A DNA stretch of 64,000 nt. It comes from Treponema primitia ZAS-2. Its GTDB lineage: Bacteria; Spirochaetota; Spirochaetia; Treponematales; Breznakiellaceae. The translations under genes and the position numbers were made by a program. Under the pieces are notes generated by a model. The model was not told the origin of the DNA, did no database searches, and saw only the letters and a program-made list of their open reading frames with translations. Below, in pieces: positions 36,984 through 45,954 of this stretch (the first letter of the stretch is position 1; each line of letters begins with the position of its first letter). The stretch lies in NCBI RefSeq assembly GCF_000214375.1, contig NC_015578.1:3286001-3350000 (forward strand). Reading direction: 5' to 3'.

Positions 36984-38237
36984 ATGGCAAACGAAGAACT
37001 TTTTAACCAGCGGCTTAAGCGGGTAGAAGATGCTATCAAGCTAAAAGAAACGGATCAGCTGCCCATGATACCCATGCCCAGCGGGAATCCCTATTTTATC
37101 TACAACAAGGGGTCCCATAAAGCAGTCTATTACAGCCCCGAGGACTGTGAGGAGCCTTATATTAAGTACCACGAGGAATTCAAGCCCGATGTAGGCATGG
37201 GACCCCTGGGCCAGAGCGGCAAGGCCAATGAGATCGCCCAGTCCAACATGATTGACTGGCCCGGACGGCCGGGGACCACTGTTTCCGATATGTCAACCTA
37301 CCAGGTGATTGAACGGTGTTATATGGAAGCAGATGAGTACGATGAACTCATCAAGGATCCTTCCGGTTTTATCTGGAGAAAGTACATTCCCCGGGCCTTT
37401 CCGGGCCTCAAGGGGCTTGAAGGGCTTTCCTTTAATCCCGCAGTTATACTGGGATTGTTCTCCTTTGCATCCATCCTGACTCCCCCGGTAATGGAAGCCC
37501 TGGATAAGCTGAAGCTGATGTATGAAGAAAGTCAAAAGCATGGGGCCATTGCAAACAGGCTTACACAAAAGCTGGGCGAATTGGGATTTCCCCCCTGGAT
37601 GACCGGTATGGCCGAGGCGCCCTTCGATATTATAAGCGATTATTTCCGGGGCACCGCAGCGGTGTTTGAGGATCAAATCGAATGTCCCGAAAAGATCGCC
37701 GCAGCCTGCGAAGTTTTTGCGGATATCCAGATCGCCAACCTCCAGTACTTCCGGGTAGTGCCCATGCCGGTCAAGCGGGTCTTCTTCCCCCTCCACAAGG
37801 GAATGGACGGCTTCATGGGGCCCAAGCAGTATGAAGAACTCTACTGGAAACCCATGGACAGGATCTTTGCCGCTCTGCTTGAGATGGGGGTGACCCCCAT
37901 TATCTATACCGAAGGCAAGTACAACAGCCGCTATAAATTTATTGCAGAGCAGCTAAAGAAGTACCCCGCCGGGTCCTTTGTGATCCACTTTGAGGAAGGG
38001 GATTATGGGGAATTCAAAAAGGCCTTTTCCGGTATCGCCGCTCTTGAGGGAGGCATGCCCCTGCAGCTTTTGGATTGGGGTACCAAGGAGCAGGTGGTTG
38101 ATCGGGTAAAGTACCTGGTGGATAACTGCGCCGCCGGCGGGGGCTTCCTCCTAGATACCGGGGGCAGTATGGAAAGCGTTAAATACGAAAATCTTGTAGC
38201 AATGTTTGAGACCGCCCGGACTTACGGGAAAAAATAG
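36984..38237 (+). CDS. Uroporphyrinogen decarboxylase-family (methyltransferase-type) protein
   Basis: 417 residues of the URO-D/MtaA superfamily, without haem genes nearby, so more likely a corrinoid methyltransferase than a porphyrin enzyme. Family features are the central MKRVFFPLHKGMDGFMGPKQYEELYWKP and the C-terminal KYLVDNCAAGGGFLLDTGG. MtaA-type enzymes have a zinc-binding H-x-C at the strand read here as FVIHFEEGD: His is kept but the Cys is Glu, so zinc binding or activity may differ. Good ribosome site (AAGGAG) before the ATG. Divergent from the PucR regulator. No corrinoid protein gene in the window. Confidence 0.75.
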   Translation: MANEELFNQRLKRVEDAIKLKETDQLPMIPMPSGNPYFIYNKGSHKAVYYSPEDCEEPYIKYHEEFKPDVGMGPLGQSGKANEIAQSNMIDWPGRPGTTVSDMSTYQVIERCYMEADEYDELIKDPSGFIWRKYIPRAFPGLKGLEGLSFNPAVILGLFSFASILTPPVMEALDKLKLMYEESQKHGAIANRLTQKLGELGFPPWMTGMAEAPFDIISDYFRGTAAVFEDQIECPEKIAAACEVFADIQIANLQYFRVVPMPVKRVFFPLHKGMDGFMGPKQYEELYWKPMDRIFAALLEMGVTPIIYTEGKYNSRYKFIAEQLKKYPAGSFVIHFEEGDYGEFKKAFSGIAALEGGMPLQLLDWGTKEQVVDRVKYLVDNCAAGGGFLLDTGGSMESVKYENLVAMFETARTYGKK

Positions 38238-38252
38238 CTCTTATTAAGATAA

Positions 38253-38285
38253 GGAAGAGGAAAGGAAGATTTTCTTTCCTCTTCC
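38253..38285 (+). terminator. Stem-loop after the URO-D gene, probable terminator
   Basis: GGAAGAGGAAAG (38253-38264) / CTTTCCTCTTCC (38274-38285), perfect 12 bp, loop 9 nt, 15 bp after the stop. There is no T run, so the termination role is inferred from position. Confidence 0.55.
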
Positions 38286-38312
38286 CCTCTGTGTTCTTCC
38301 CTCTGGCAAAAA

Positions 38313-38327
38313 AGGTGCCTGGCACCT
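38313..38327. repeat. Short palindrome AGGTGCCTGGCACCT
   Basis: 15-nt perfect palindrome with a central T, 11 bp before recO, flanked on the left by AAAA. The GGTGCC/GGCACC pattern recurs as intergenic palindromes in many bacterial genomes; no other intergenic copy is seen here. Confidence 0.5.
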
Positions 38328-38337
38328 ATTATAGGCT

Positions 38338-39015
38338 ATGGCTCGGCTTTTTACCTATTCAGCCCTTATTCTCCGGGTGCGATCCGTAGGTGAGGCAAAC
38401 CGGGACGCATGGTTTCTCAGCGCCGAGGAAGGCATACTCCGGGCAACGGTGTTCGGGGGGCCGAAAAGCAAGCTCCGGGCCTATGTGGAGCCCTACCACC
38501 GGGGGGACCTGTGGGTTTATCGGGACCCAGTCCGGGATTCCCGGAAGGTGACCGACTTTGATGTCCAGTCCTGGAAGCCGGGCATACGGGAAGCCTATAT
38601 ACGTTCCGCCGCTGCTTCCGCAATCGCCGAAACCGTTCTGGCCACTCACGGCGGCGGGGGCAACTGGGCCGAGGCTTTCAAACTGGTTGACGCCTCCCTG
38701 GAAGCCCTGGACAGTGCCGATGATCCCTGCTGCGCCCGGATTTTCATCCACTTTTTATGGAATTGGGCGGAGTTTCTGGGCGTCAGGCCGGACCCGGAAG
38801 CCCGGGATAACGCTTGTGACCCCCCGGAAAATGGAGTACCATGGAACAAACCGGGGCCGGGTGCCCTGGGTTGGCTTCGGGCGGTACAGGACCTGAGCCC
38901 GGTCCAGTTGACCCGGTACACTCTGGACGAAAGTTCGGCCCGCCAGGCCAGGGGCTTTGTTACCGCCGTCATGGCGGATGCCCTGGGGAAACGGCTGGGA
39001 ACCTGGGATTTTTAG
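38338..39015 (+). CDS. recO: DNA repair protein RecO
   Basis: Recombination mediator that helps RecA load on SSB-coated DNA. 225 residues with an N-terminal OB-fold (TYSALILRVRSVGEANRDAWFLSAEEGILRATVFGGPKSK) typical of RecO, followed by an all-helical domain. The C-terminal zinc Cys cluster of many RecO proteins is reduced (only DPCCARIF and ACDPPENG). First gene of a recO-pdp-recJ group; 27 bp to the next start. Confidence 0.87.
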   Translation: MARLFTYSALILRVRSVGEANRDAWFLSAEEGILRATVFGGPKSKLRAYVEPYHRGDLWVYRDPVRDSRKVTDFDVQSWKPGIREAYIRSAAASAIAETVLATHGGGGNWAEAFKLVDASLEALDSADDPCCARIFIHFLWNWAEFLGVRPDPEARDNACDPPENGVPWNKPGPGALGWLRAVQDLSPVQLTRYTLDESSARQARGFVTAVMADALGKRLGTWDF

Positions 39016-39042
39016 AAAATTTAAGTACAGAGGTAAAGCAAA

Positions 39043-40347
39043 ATGCGTGCTGTAGACATAATCATGAATAAACGGAACGGGAAAGAACTCTCCCGTGAAG
39101 AAATAGGCTTTCTCATAGGCGGCTATGTGGCGGGGGAAATACCGGACTACCAGGTATCTGCCTGGGCCATGGCGGTTTTTTTCCGGGGCATGACTGCAAA
39201 GGAGACCGCCGCCCTGACGGACCTGATGCTCAAATCCGGGGCCTCCATGGACCTTTCGGGCATAAGCGGCCCCTTTGTGGACAAACATTCCACCGGAGGC
39301 GTGGGGGATAAGACCAGCCTGATCCTGGCCCCAATTGTGGCGGCCTTGGGAATAAAGGACCCCATGATGTCCGGCCGGGCCCTAGGCCATACCGGGGGCA
39401 CCCTGGACAAACTGGACGCCATTCCCGGCTACCGCAGCAACCTGGAGCCTGCGGAATTCCGCCGCATCCTTGCCAAGGACGGCTTTGCCATGACCGGGCA
39501 GACTAAGGACATAGTTCCCGCTGACCGGCTGCTCTACGCCCTGCGGGATGTGACCGCCACGGTGGAGTCCATCCCCCTGATCACCGCCAGCATCCTTTCA
39601 AAAAAGGTGGCGGAAGGGGCGGACGCCCTGGTCTTTGACGTTAAATTCGGATCCGGCGCCTTTATGAAGGATGCCGCTGACGGCGAAAAGCTCGCTCGGT
39701 CCCTGGTGGACACCGGGACCGCTATGGGGAAAAAGATCGTCGCCCTGCTCACGGACATGAACGAGCCCCTGGGGAACATGATGGGCAATTTCCTGGAAGT
39801 GGAGGAAAGCCTGGACTGCCTGGAAGGCAAGGGCCCGGCGGATCTGATGGAGGTGACCCTGGAACTGGCCGCCCGTATGGTGGTGCTCGGCGGCAAGGCT
39901 AAGGACGCCTCTGAAGGCCGGCGGCTCTGTGAGCAGGCCCTGGCCGGGGGCAAGCCCCGGGAACTGTTCCTGGCCAACATAGAAAGCCAGGGCGGGGATG
40001 TGAAGAAGTTTCTGGAAATGCGGGGCAGCTACCGTTCCCCGGTGAGTGCGGAAATCAGGGCGGCAAAGCCGGGGTATATCGCCCGGATTGACGCCTGGAA
40101 GGTGGGCCACGCCGGGGTGGACCTGGGTGTGGGCCGGAACCGTACGGAAGACGCGGTCAGCCCCACCGCCGGGGTCCAGTTTCACCTGAAAGGGGGCGAC
40201 AAAGTTGCCCCAGGGGACCTGATCATGACCGTATGGGCCCGGGATAAACCGGGACTTGCGGCGGCCCTGCCCCAGCTTGAGGAATCGGTGGAGTACTCCG
40301 GTTCCGCCCCGGCGAAGCGGCAGTTAGTATTGAAGGAAATAGGATAA
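39043..40347 (+). CDS. Pyrimidine-nucleoside/thymidine phosphorylase
   Basis: Splits thymidine or uridine with phosphate in nucleoside salvage. 434 residues, usual size. The family signature SGRALGHTGGTLDKLDAIPG is intact, with the phosphate site KHSTGGVGDKTSL and SKKVAEGADALVFDVKFGSGAFMKD. The C-terminal domain is complete. Gene could be named deoA or pdp; sequence alone does not settle thymidine versus broad pyrimidine specificity. It lies between recO and recJ with short spacers. Confidence 0.95.
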   Translation: MRAVDIIMNKRNGKELSREEIGFLIGGYVAGEIPDYQVSAWAMAVFFRGMTAKETAALTDLMLKSGASMDLSGISGPFVDKHSTGGVGDKTSLILAPIVAALGIKDPMMSGRALGHTGGTLDKLDAIPGYRSNLEPAEFRRILAKDGFAMTGQTKDIVPADRLLYALRDVTATVESIPLITASILSKKVAEGADALVFDVKFGSGAFMKDAADGEKLARSLVDTGTAMGKKIVALLTDMNEPLGNMMGNFLEVEESLDCLEGKGPADLMEVTLELAARMVVLGGKAKDASEGRRLCEQALAGGKPRELFLANIESQGGDVKKFLEMRGSYRSPVSAEIRAAKPGYIARIDAWKVGHAGVDLGVGRNRTEDAVSPTAGVQFHLKGGDKVAPGDLIMTVWARDKPGLAAALPQLEESVEYSGSAPAKRQLVLKEIG

Positions 40348-40381
40348 AACTTCGTTTTATCTCAGAAGGAACTTATTGATA

Positions 40382-42526
40382 ATGAATTGGGAAAAGAAAA
40401 GCATACCCCCGGAACTGGTAAAGGAACTCTCTGAGCGCTACGGCTGCGACTTTTTAACCGCCTCCGTTCTGGCGCGCCGGGGGATTACCGGGGGCGAAGA
40501 CATACGGTACTTTCTTGAGGACGATCCCCGGCATCTGCGAAACCCCTTTGAGCTGCCCGGCATGGAAGCTGCGGTGGAACGCATCCTGGGCGCAAAGGAA
40601 GAGGGCGAAAAGGTGTTGGTCTTCGGCGACCGGGACGTGGACGGCATCACCAGTACGGCCATGGTCAGCTCTTTTTTGACCGGACAGGGCATAGACCTGA
40701 GATGGCGGCTTCCCCAGGGGGATGAGCCCTACGGCCTTTCCATGAAGGCGGTGGAGGAATTTGCCGCAGACGGGGGCACCCTGATTATCACCGTGGATTG
40801 CGGCATCTCGAACCTTGAGGAAGTTGAAAAGGCCAATGAGTTGGGCATTGATGTGATCATCACGGACCATCATAACCCTCAGGAAGAACTTCCCCAGGCG
40901 TATACCATCGTGAACCCGAAACTGAAAAATTCCGCCTACCCTTTCCGGGACCTGGCGGGCTGCGGGGTGGCCTATAAACTGGTATCCGCCCTGCGCTTCG
41001 CCCTAAAAAGCCATTTCTTCGCCCAGCCCGTATGCCTCCTCAACACCCGGCCCTCCAACGATTCCTACATCATCGAAATAGTAAAACTGCGGAACCTTGC
41101 GGAGACAGACCGGCTCATAGAAACAGTAGTGCCCGGTATGGTGGGGATCACCGAAACCCGGCTGCCCGCCTTTCTGGAAGGCCAGCAGATCCTGGCCTGG
41201 GATGTGGCCTTGCAAAAAAAGACCCTGGCAAAAATCTTCGGCTCCGGTTTTGAAATTTATATGCTTGACCTGGCCCCGGAAGTGGCAAAACAGATACCCC
41301 AAACCGGGGGAAAGAGCCTGCTCCGGCTGAAGGAAATTTCCCGGATCGCCAAATACGCGGAAAATTCTCCCGGGGAGCTGGATATCTTTGTTAACCTCTT
41401 CACTTCCTTTGTACAGAAAAAGGAGGGCCACTTCACCCCCGAGGACAGCGCGGACCTCCAGCTCGCCGCCCTGGGAACCATCGCGGACATCATGCCCCTG
41501 CGTGATGAAAACCGCATCATAGTCCGCCGGGGCCTGGCCTCCATGCTGGAAAAGCCCCGGCCGGGGCTTTCGGACCTGCTGTTCAAACTGGGCCTTTCTG
41601 GGCGGCGCTTCGGGACCAGCGAAATGTCCTGGCAGCTCTGCCCGCCCATCAACGCCACCGGCCGCATGGGCTGCCCTGATAAGGCCGCAGCATTACTGCT
41701 GGCGGATGACCCGGCGGAACGGGACCGGCTAGCTGGGGAAATCGTCGCCCTGAACGAGGACCGGAAAAAGCTGGGCGCCGAAAACTGGGCCGTGGTGGAG
41801 CCCCTGGCCCGGGAAAGCCTGGAACGCTTGGGGGGCAAATTTGTCCTCGCTGCCGGAGAAGGCATCTACCGGGGGGTCACGGGGATCATGGCAAACCGCC
41901 TGGTGAACCAGTTTAAGGTCCCCGCCCTGGTGGCAGCCTTTGGCGAAGAAACCCTCTCAGGCTCCCTCCGATCCGCTCGGGGCTACGACCTTACCTCTCT
42001 TATGGAACAAAACGCGGACCTCTTCCTCGACTGGGGGGGCCACGACTTTGCCGCAGGGTTCAGCATGGTACGGGCCAACTGGGAACCCTTTCTGGAGCGC
42101 CTTGGGAGCATCACCGCAAATTTGGAATTAGGGGAAGAGACCGATGAGGAAACCCTTTCGGTGGATGCGGAATTCGACGCCCCCAGGGTGGGAAAATTCC
42201 TGACACCGGAACTGTTCGGCCTGGTTGACCGCTTTGAACCCTACGGCGAAGAAAACGTTGCCCTTAGCTTCCTGGCCCGGGGTCTCAAGATAACGGACAT
42301 CCAGCTCATGGGAAAGCCCGAAGCCAAACACGTCAAGCTCACTCTGGATACGGGAAAGCACAAGTGGCCCGCTATGTACTGGCAGGCGGTGGATAAGGTG
42401 AACCGGGACTTCGCCCTGAATGACCGGGTAGATTTAGTGTTCACCCTGAACCGGAACTGGTTTAATGGGACCGAGACGCCCCAGCTGATTGTGACAGATT
42501 TGAAGCGGGCGGCTTCCGGGGACTGA
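40382..42526 (+). CDS. recJ: Single-strand-specific exonuclease RecJ
   Basis: 5'-3' exonuclease of the DHH phosphoesterase family. Motif I is FGDRDVDGITSTA, motif II ITVDCGISN, motif III ITDHHNPQEELP, and the DHHA1 half carries GRMGCPDKA and SGSLRSARGYDL. Motif I begins Asp-Arg-Asp-Val-Asp rather than the commoner Asp-Tyr-Asp-Ala-Asp. 714 residues from ATG 40382; a TTG at 40376 has better spacing to AAGGA (40366-40370) and is an alternative. About 100 residues longer than E. coli RecJ, with an insertion around residues 205-320 between the two catalytic lobes. Confidence 0.93.
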   Translation: MNWEKKSIPPELVKELSERYGCDFLTASVLARRGITGGEDIRYFLEDDPRHLRNPFELPGMEAAVERILGAKEEGEKVLVFGDRDVDGITSTAMVSSFLTGQGIDLRWRLPQGDEPYGLSMKAVEEFAADGGTLIITVDCGISNLEEVEKANELGIDVIITDHHNPQEELPQAYTIVNPKLKNSAYPFRDLAGCGVAYKLVSALRFALKSHFFAQPVCLLNTRPSNDSYIIEIVKLRNLAETDRLIETVVPGMVGITETRLPAFLEGQQILAWDVALQKKTLAKIFGSGFEIYMLDLAPEVAKQIPQTGGKSLLRLKEISRIAKYAENSPGELDIFVNLFTSFVQKKEGHFTPEDSADLQLAALGTIADIMPLRDENRIIVRRGLASMLEKPRPGLSDLLFKLGLSGRRFGTSEMSWQLCPPINATGRMGCPDKAAALLLADDPAERDRLAGEIVALNEDRKKLGAENWAVVEPLARESLERLGGKFVLAAGEGIYRGVTGIMANRLVNQFKVPALVAAFGEETLSGSLRSARGYDLTSLMEQNADLFLDWGGHDFAAGFSMVRANWEPFLERLGSITANLELGEETDEETLSVDAEFDAPRVGKFLTPELFGLVDRFEPYGEENVALSFLARGLKITDIQLMGKPEAKHVKLTLDTGKHKWPAMYWQAVDKVNRDFALNDRVDLVFTLNRNWFNGTETPQLIVTDLKRAASGD

Positions 42527-42558
42527 GCTTCATTTACCGGGGCTTTTCTTTTTCATTG

Positions 42559-43203
42559 TCACATTTCCCCGGCGGTCTTTAGAAACTGGTTCATCAAATC
42601 CCTGCTCTCACTATTAATGAACATGGCCATGATCATCCGCAGAAAAGGGTATTTGCGGATCACTTTGCTGGAAGCATAGTATCGGACGTAGAATCGCTGT
42701 TCGCCTTCGGCGCTCAGGGGGATTTTTTTCAAATACCACCGGCCATAGACATCCTTTACATTGCCGTCATCAGAAACATGGCTGAAATCAAGGACAAATT
42801 CTTCCGGGGAATTGAACAATTCTGTTACCGATACACGGTATTTAGTGAGAAAGGAAATGCCGAGCAGTGTCGCCCCTACGGTCATGTCAAGGTAGACTGA
42901 ATCATCTTCCCAAATCACCGTGACGCCTTGGTTTCTCCTGAATATCCGGGGATAATTATTAAACTCCAGAATCGTCCTTCGCAACTTATCCATGGGAATA
43001 TCGGTGGTGATATGAATATCGGTATACATTTCTACCCACCGGAGATTATCATCTCCCTTTTCCTGGGACACCTCAGTTTTAATGATCCCCGGCTTGTTGT
43101 ATATTTTTTCCAATACTTCCTGATCGGGCAATTCAATATCCGCCTCCTGGGCAAATAAACGGGAAAGGCCGAGAAGGAACAGCGCCGGCAGCATCTTTTT
43201 CAT
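42559..43203 (-). CDS. Exported SRPBCC/START-like lipid-binding-fold protein
   Basis: 214 residues with a signal peptide (MKKMLPALFLLGLSRLFAQ). The mature part has the order expected of the START/SRPBCC fold: a first strand with TTDIPMDKLRRTILEFNNYPRIFR, several beta strands and a long C-terminal helix (ESRDLMNQFLKTAGEM). Ligand unknown. Convergent with recJ, 32 bp apart. Family assignment is by pattern only. Confidence 0.6.
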   Translation of the reverse strand: MKKMLPALFLLGLSRLFAQEADIELPDQEVLEKIYNKPGIIKTEVSQEKGDDNLRWVEMYTDIHITTDIPMDKLRRTILEFNNYPRIFRRNQGVTVIWEDDSVYLDMTVGATLLGISFLTKYRVSVTELFNSPEEFVLDFSHVSDDGNVKDVYGRWYLKKIPLSAEGEQRFYVRYYASSKVIRKYPFLRMIMAMFINSESRDLMNQFLKTAGEM

Positions 43204-43337
43204 GGATTGTCAGTATAACGGATTAAAAGATATTATTCCATGGCGTGCAAAAAAGGCCCGGGAATTCCTAATTGGTGCTGTACGCCGCCGTTCCGACTAG
43301 TTTGTATTTTTTTGCGTTTCATGCTTAACTATCAGTA

Positions 43338-44504
43338 ATGAAAGCCCTCCGCTGGTTCGGCAAAAACCCCCTTCCCGGCCTCCCGGTTCTCCTGCTGCTC
43401 CTCATGGCGGGCTTTGCCGGGTGTTCCACCGCCAGCAAAGAAACGGCGACAATTTCAGAACCCTCCTCTGACCCGGCTGCCGAAACCGGGGACTCAGGTG
43501 AAGAAGCGCAGGACCTCTCTCCGGTTCAGGAAAAGCCGCCCTTCCTCCGGCGCATCGCCCTTATCCCCGGTGAAGTCCACCCCGGGGAGCCGCTCACCGT
43601 TGCCTATGTGCCGCCGACCCCCCGGGCTAACGAGCCGCTCCCGGACCAGGCGCCCCTAGCTATTGGGACTCTGCCCCCGGGCGACGACGAGCCGCCCCCG
43701 GCCGCTGCCTCTGCGCCCCACTACCGGGCGGTACTGCGTAATGCCCAGGGGCAACGGCTTACCCGGGCGGAATTTTTCCCCCTGGAAGGGACAGGCCCCG
43801 TGCTGATAGCCATACTGGCGGTTCCCTCCACCGCAGCGCCGGGAATCGCGTCTATCCTGGTTGAAGAAAGCAGCGCGGCCCTGGAGGAAATTCCCATTAC
43901 CATCGCGGACCGGGAATTTGCCGCTGAAATAATCGATCTGGACCAGCGGAACACCAGCATACGCACCGAGCCGGACCCTCAGAAAACCCTCGAATCCGAC
44001 CAGCTCTGGGCTATCATCAATTCGACGGGTGGGGAAATCTTTAGCGAAAGCACCTTTGCGCCGCCGGTAAGCTCTACCCGCAGGACCAGCTTTTACGGGG
44101 ACCGCCGGGTGTACCGCTATGTGACCGGGAAAACCGACACCGCCATCCACGCCGGAGTTGACTACGGGGTGCCCACGGGGACTCCGGTCAGCGCCTGCGC
44201 CGATGGCAGGGTGGTGCTGGCCCGGTTCCGCATCTCCACAGGTAATTCGGTGATCCTGGAACACTTGCCCGGGGTCTACTCCATCTATTACCACATGGAC
44301 AGCATAGCCGTAGCGGAAGGGGCCATGGTGAAAAGCGGGGAATTATTGGGCGAATCGGGCTTTACCGGCCTGGCCACCGGGCCTCACCTTCACTGGGAAA
44401 TCCGGGTATCCGGGGAAAATGCCGACCCCGACGCCTTTACCCTCCGGCCTGTCCTTGACAAGCAGGCCATTTTAAGTAAACTGGAAGAATCAGAAAATCC
44501 GTAA
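43338..44504 (+). CDS. M23-family (LytM) peptidoglycan endopeptidase lipoprotein
   Basis: 388 residues. Lipobox GFAGC gives a lipidated Cys near residue 29. A Pro/Glu-rich linker and a beta domain occupy about 30-245; the C-terminal 130 residues are an M23 domain with zinc ligands in HAGVDYG (H-x3-D) and GPHLHWEIRV (H-x-H), and the GYSIYYHMDS-like block SIYYHMDSIAV. All ligands are present, so it should be an active wall hydrolase anchored in a membrane. Monocistronic; the rpsU gene follows after 104 bp. Confidence 0.9.
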   Translation: MKALRWFGKNPLPGLPVLLLLLMAGFAGCSTASKETATISEPSSDPAAETGDSGEEAQDLSPVQEKPPFLRRIALIPGEVHPGEPLTVAYVPPTPRANEPLPDQAPLAIGTLPPGDDEPPPAAASAPHYRAVLRNAQGQRLTRAEFFPLEGTGPVLIAILAVPSTAAPGIASILVEESSAALEEIPITIADREFAAEIIDLDQRNTSIRTEPDPQKTLESDQLWAIINSTGGEIFSESTFAPPVSSTRRTSFYGDRRVYRYVTGKTDTAIHAGVDYGVPTGTPVSACADGRVVLARFRISTGNSVILEHLPGVYSIYYHMDSIAVAEGAMVKSGELLGESGFTGLATGPHLHWEIRVSGENADPDAFTLRPVLDKQAILSKLEESENP

Positions 44505-44539
44505 AACGTATTTTCTTTTCATGAACTACCGAACCCCGG

Positions 44540-44604
44540 TATACTGAGGTTCGCTTTATCTGTCCTAAGACAGGTTTATTCTGACCGGCAGGAAGGGAGG
44601 TGAT
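44540..44604 (+). promoter_or_regulatory. rpsU leader: -10 element, small hairpin and strong Shine-Dalgarno
   Basis: TATACT (44540-44545) is a likely -10. CTGTC-CTAA-GACAG forms a small hairpin around 44560-44573. GGGAGGTGA (about 44595-44603) is close to the full anti-16S match and fixes the rpsU start at TTG 44609. Confidence 0.5.
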
Positions 44605-44608
44605 TTAT

Positions 44609-44812
44609 TTGGCGCATATCATCGTAGATGATAATGAGATGCTGAAAAAAGCTATCAAGCGGTTCAAACGCATGGTGGAAAAGGAAGGCATCATTCGGGA
44701 ATATAAAAAGCGGGAATATTACGAAAAACCCTCCACTATCCTCAACCGGAAGAAAAAGGCTATTCAGCGGAAGCTGCTTAAAAAGTCCCGGAAAGGCAAG
44801 TCGGACTATTAA
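44609..44812 (+). CDS. rpsU: 30S ribosomal protein S21
   Basis: Small basic ribosomal protein. TTG 44609 gives the standard S21 beginning ([21 protein letters not shown]) with 5-nt spacing to the Shine-Dalgarno; the in-frame GTG 44600 lies inside that Shine-Dalgarno and is unlikely. 67 residues, ending in a Lys/Arg-rich tail ([10 protein letters not shown]), typical of the family. Confidence 0.95.
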   Translation: MAHIIVDDNEMLKKAIKRFKRMVEKEGIIREYKKREYYEKPSTILNRKKKAIQRKLLKKSRKGKSDY

Positions 44813-45122
44813 TAATGAGTAATTAGGAATGAGGAGTTAGGGAATCAGGTACTATAAGGGCAAAGCTAGTCCTTTATTTTCAATAGGGTTCCTGAATTCC
44901 TCGTTTCCAAGTTCTCCCCTTTCATTAATCTTCTTCTCATGTATTGTTTTATCCCTTTTTTCCTGCACTTCCCTCTCCCCCCAGACCGGTCAGTTCCGGC
45001 CGCCCCCAAACAAGGCAGCTACTCCCGAAACCCTGCTTCCCCAATGGGAACCTTTTGCCCCGGGGATAGGCTACTTTGAAGGAAGCACTGAAAAACCTCT
45101 GCTGGAAATCCGGGCGCTCCGG

Positions 45123-45788
45123 GTGGATATGACCCATCCGGGCCTGGAATTTGTGGTAAATTCCGGGGAAACGGTGGGCAGCATCCCCGCTACTACTGTC
45201 TCAAGTTTTGTCCGGGAATACGGCTGCATTGCGGGGATAAACACCGGCCCCTTCAGCCCGGTTTCAGCGAATGTGGAGGAGGAACGGACCATCATCGGGA
45301 TAAGCATAAACAATGGGATCCTGAGCGCCCCGGCGGTTCCCGGGTATGATGCCCTGGTTTTGTACACCACCGGAGAAGCGGCCATAGTCAGCCAGGCTAC
45401 ACTAACTGACCCGGAATCCCTGACAGACATCCGCAGTGCCGTTGGGGGCTTCAGCGAAGTACTGCGGGACGGCGCGGTAACAAAAAAAACCCTGGCCCGC
45501 AACGGCCCCCGGCATCCCCGAAGCGCCGCAGGAATTTCTGCCGACGCGAAGGTACTTTACCTTCTGGCCATTGACGGCCGGCAACTGCGCAGTATTGGTG
45601 CAACTGAAGAAGAAATCGCCCTGATCTTGAAACAACTGGGCGCGGCCCAGGGGCTAAACTTTGACGGGGGCGGATCCACTGCCCTAGCCCTGCGTTACAG
45701 CGATGGAAAGGTCAGGACGGCAAACAACCCCATCCACGGGAAGGAACGGGAGGTCGCCACATGCCTGGGGATACGGGTTGTGGAGTGA
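45123..45788 (+). CDS. Phosphodiester glycosidase-family protein; 5' end uncertain
   Basis: Matches the NAGPA/phosphodiester glycosidase domain: GCIAGINTGPFSPVSA, YLLAIDGRQLRS, GLNFDGGGSTALAL and ANNPIHGKEREVATCLGIRV. The only conventional in-frame start is GTG 45123, but this cuts the first strand of the domain. Upstream, the same frame stays open to a TAG near 44824 and encodes IVLSLFSCTSLSP (44943-44981), a convincing signal end plus lipobox, then a Pro-rich linker leading to LLEIRALRVDMTHPGLEF. So the true protein is probably a lipoprotein starting upstream by an unusual codon or through a lost base. An ATG at 44939 is in the wrong frame. Confidence 0.75.
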   Translation: MDMTHPGLEFVVNSGETVGSIPATTVSSFVREYGCIAGINTGPFSPVSANVEEERTIIGISINNGILSAPAVPGYDALVLYTTGEAAIVSQATLTDPESLTDIRSAVGGFSEVLRDGAVTKKTLARNGPRHPRSAAGISADAKVLYLLAIDGRQLRSIGATEEEIALILKQLGAAQGLNFDGGGSTALALRYSDGKVRTANNPIHGKEREVATCLGIRVVE

Positions 45789-45929
45789 TTGAGCCAATTG
45801 CAACGAATTTATCAGGGTCCAAAAAATATGTCAGGCGTTCTATCTCATTTTTTATATTGATTTTATTCCAAGTACAAATAGTAACAGCCTCCTTTTCAGG
45901 GGATGGCGCCAGGGACACTATGCAAAATC

Positions 45930-45954
45930 GGCGCATGGCGCCTTTTTATTTTTT
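45930..45954 (+). terminator. Intrinsic terminator after the glycosidase gene
   Basis: GGCGC-ATG-GCGCC (45930-45942) followed by TTTTTATTTTTT. It overlaps the last codons of the convergent CsgG-like gene. Confidence 0.8.

Noticed and set aside
44939-45076. ATG 44939 as start of a separate small protein
   Set aside because: The frame gives a Pro-rich peptide without similarity and stops at TGA; the neighbouring frame carries the lipobox and glycosidase.
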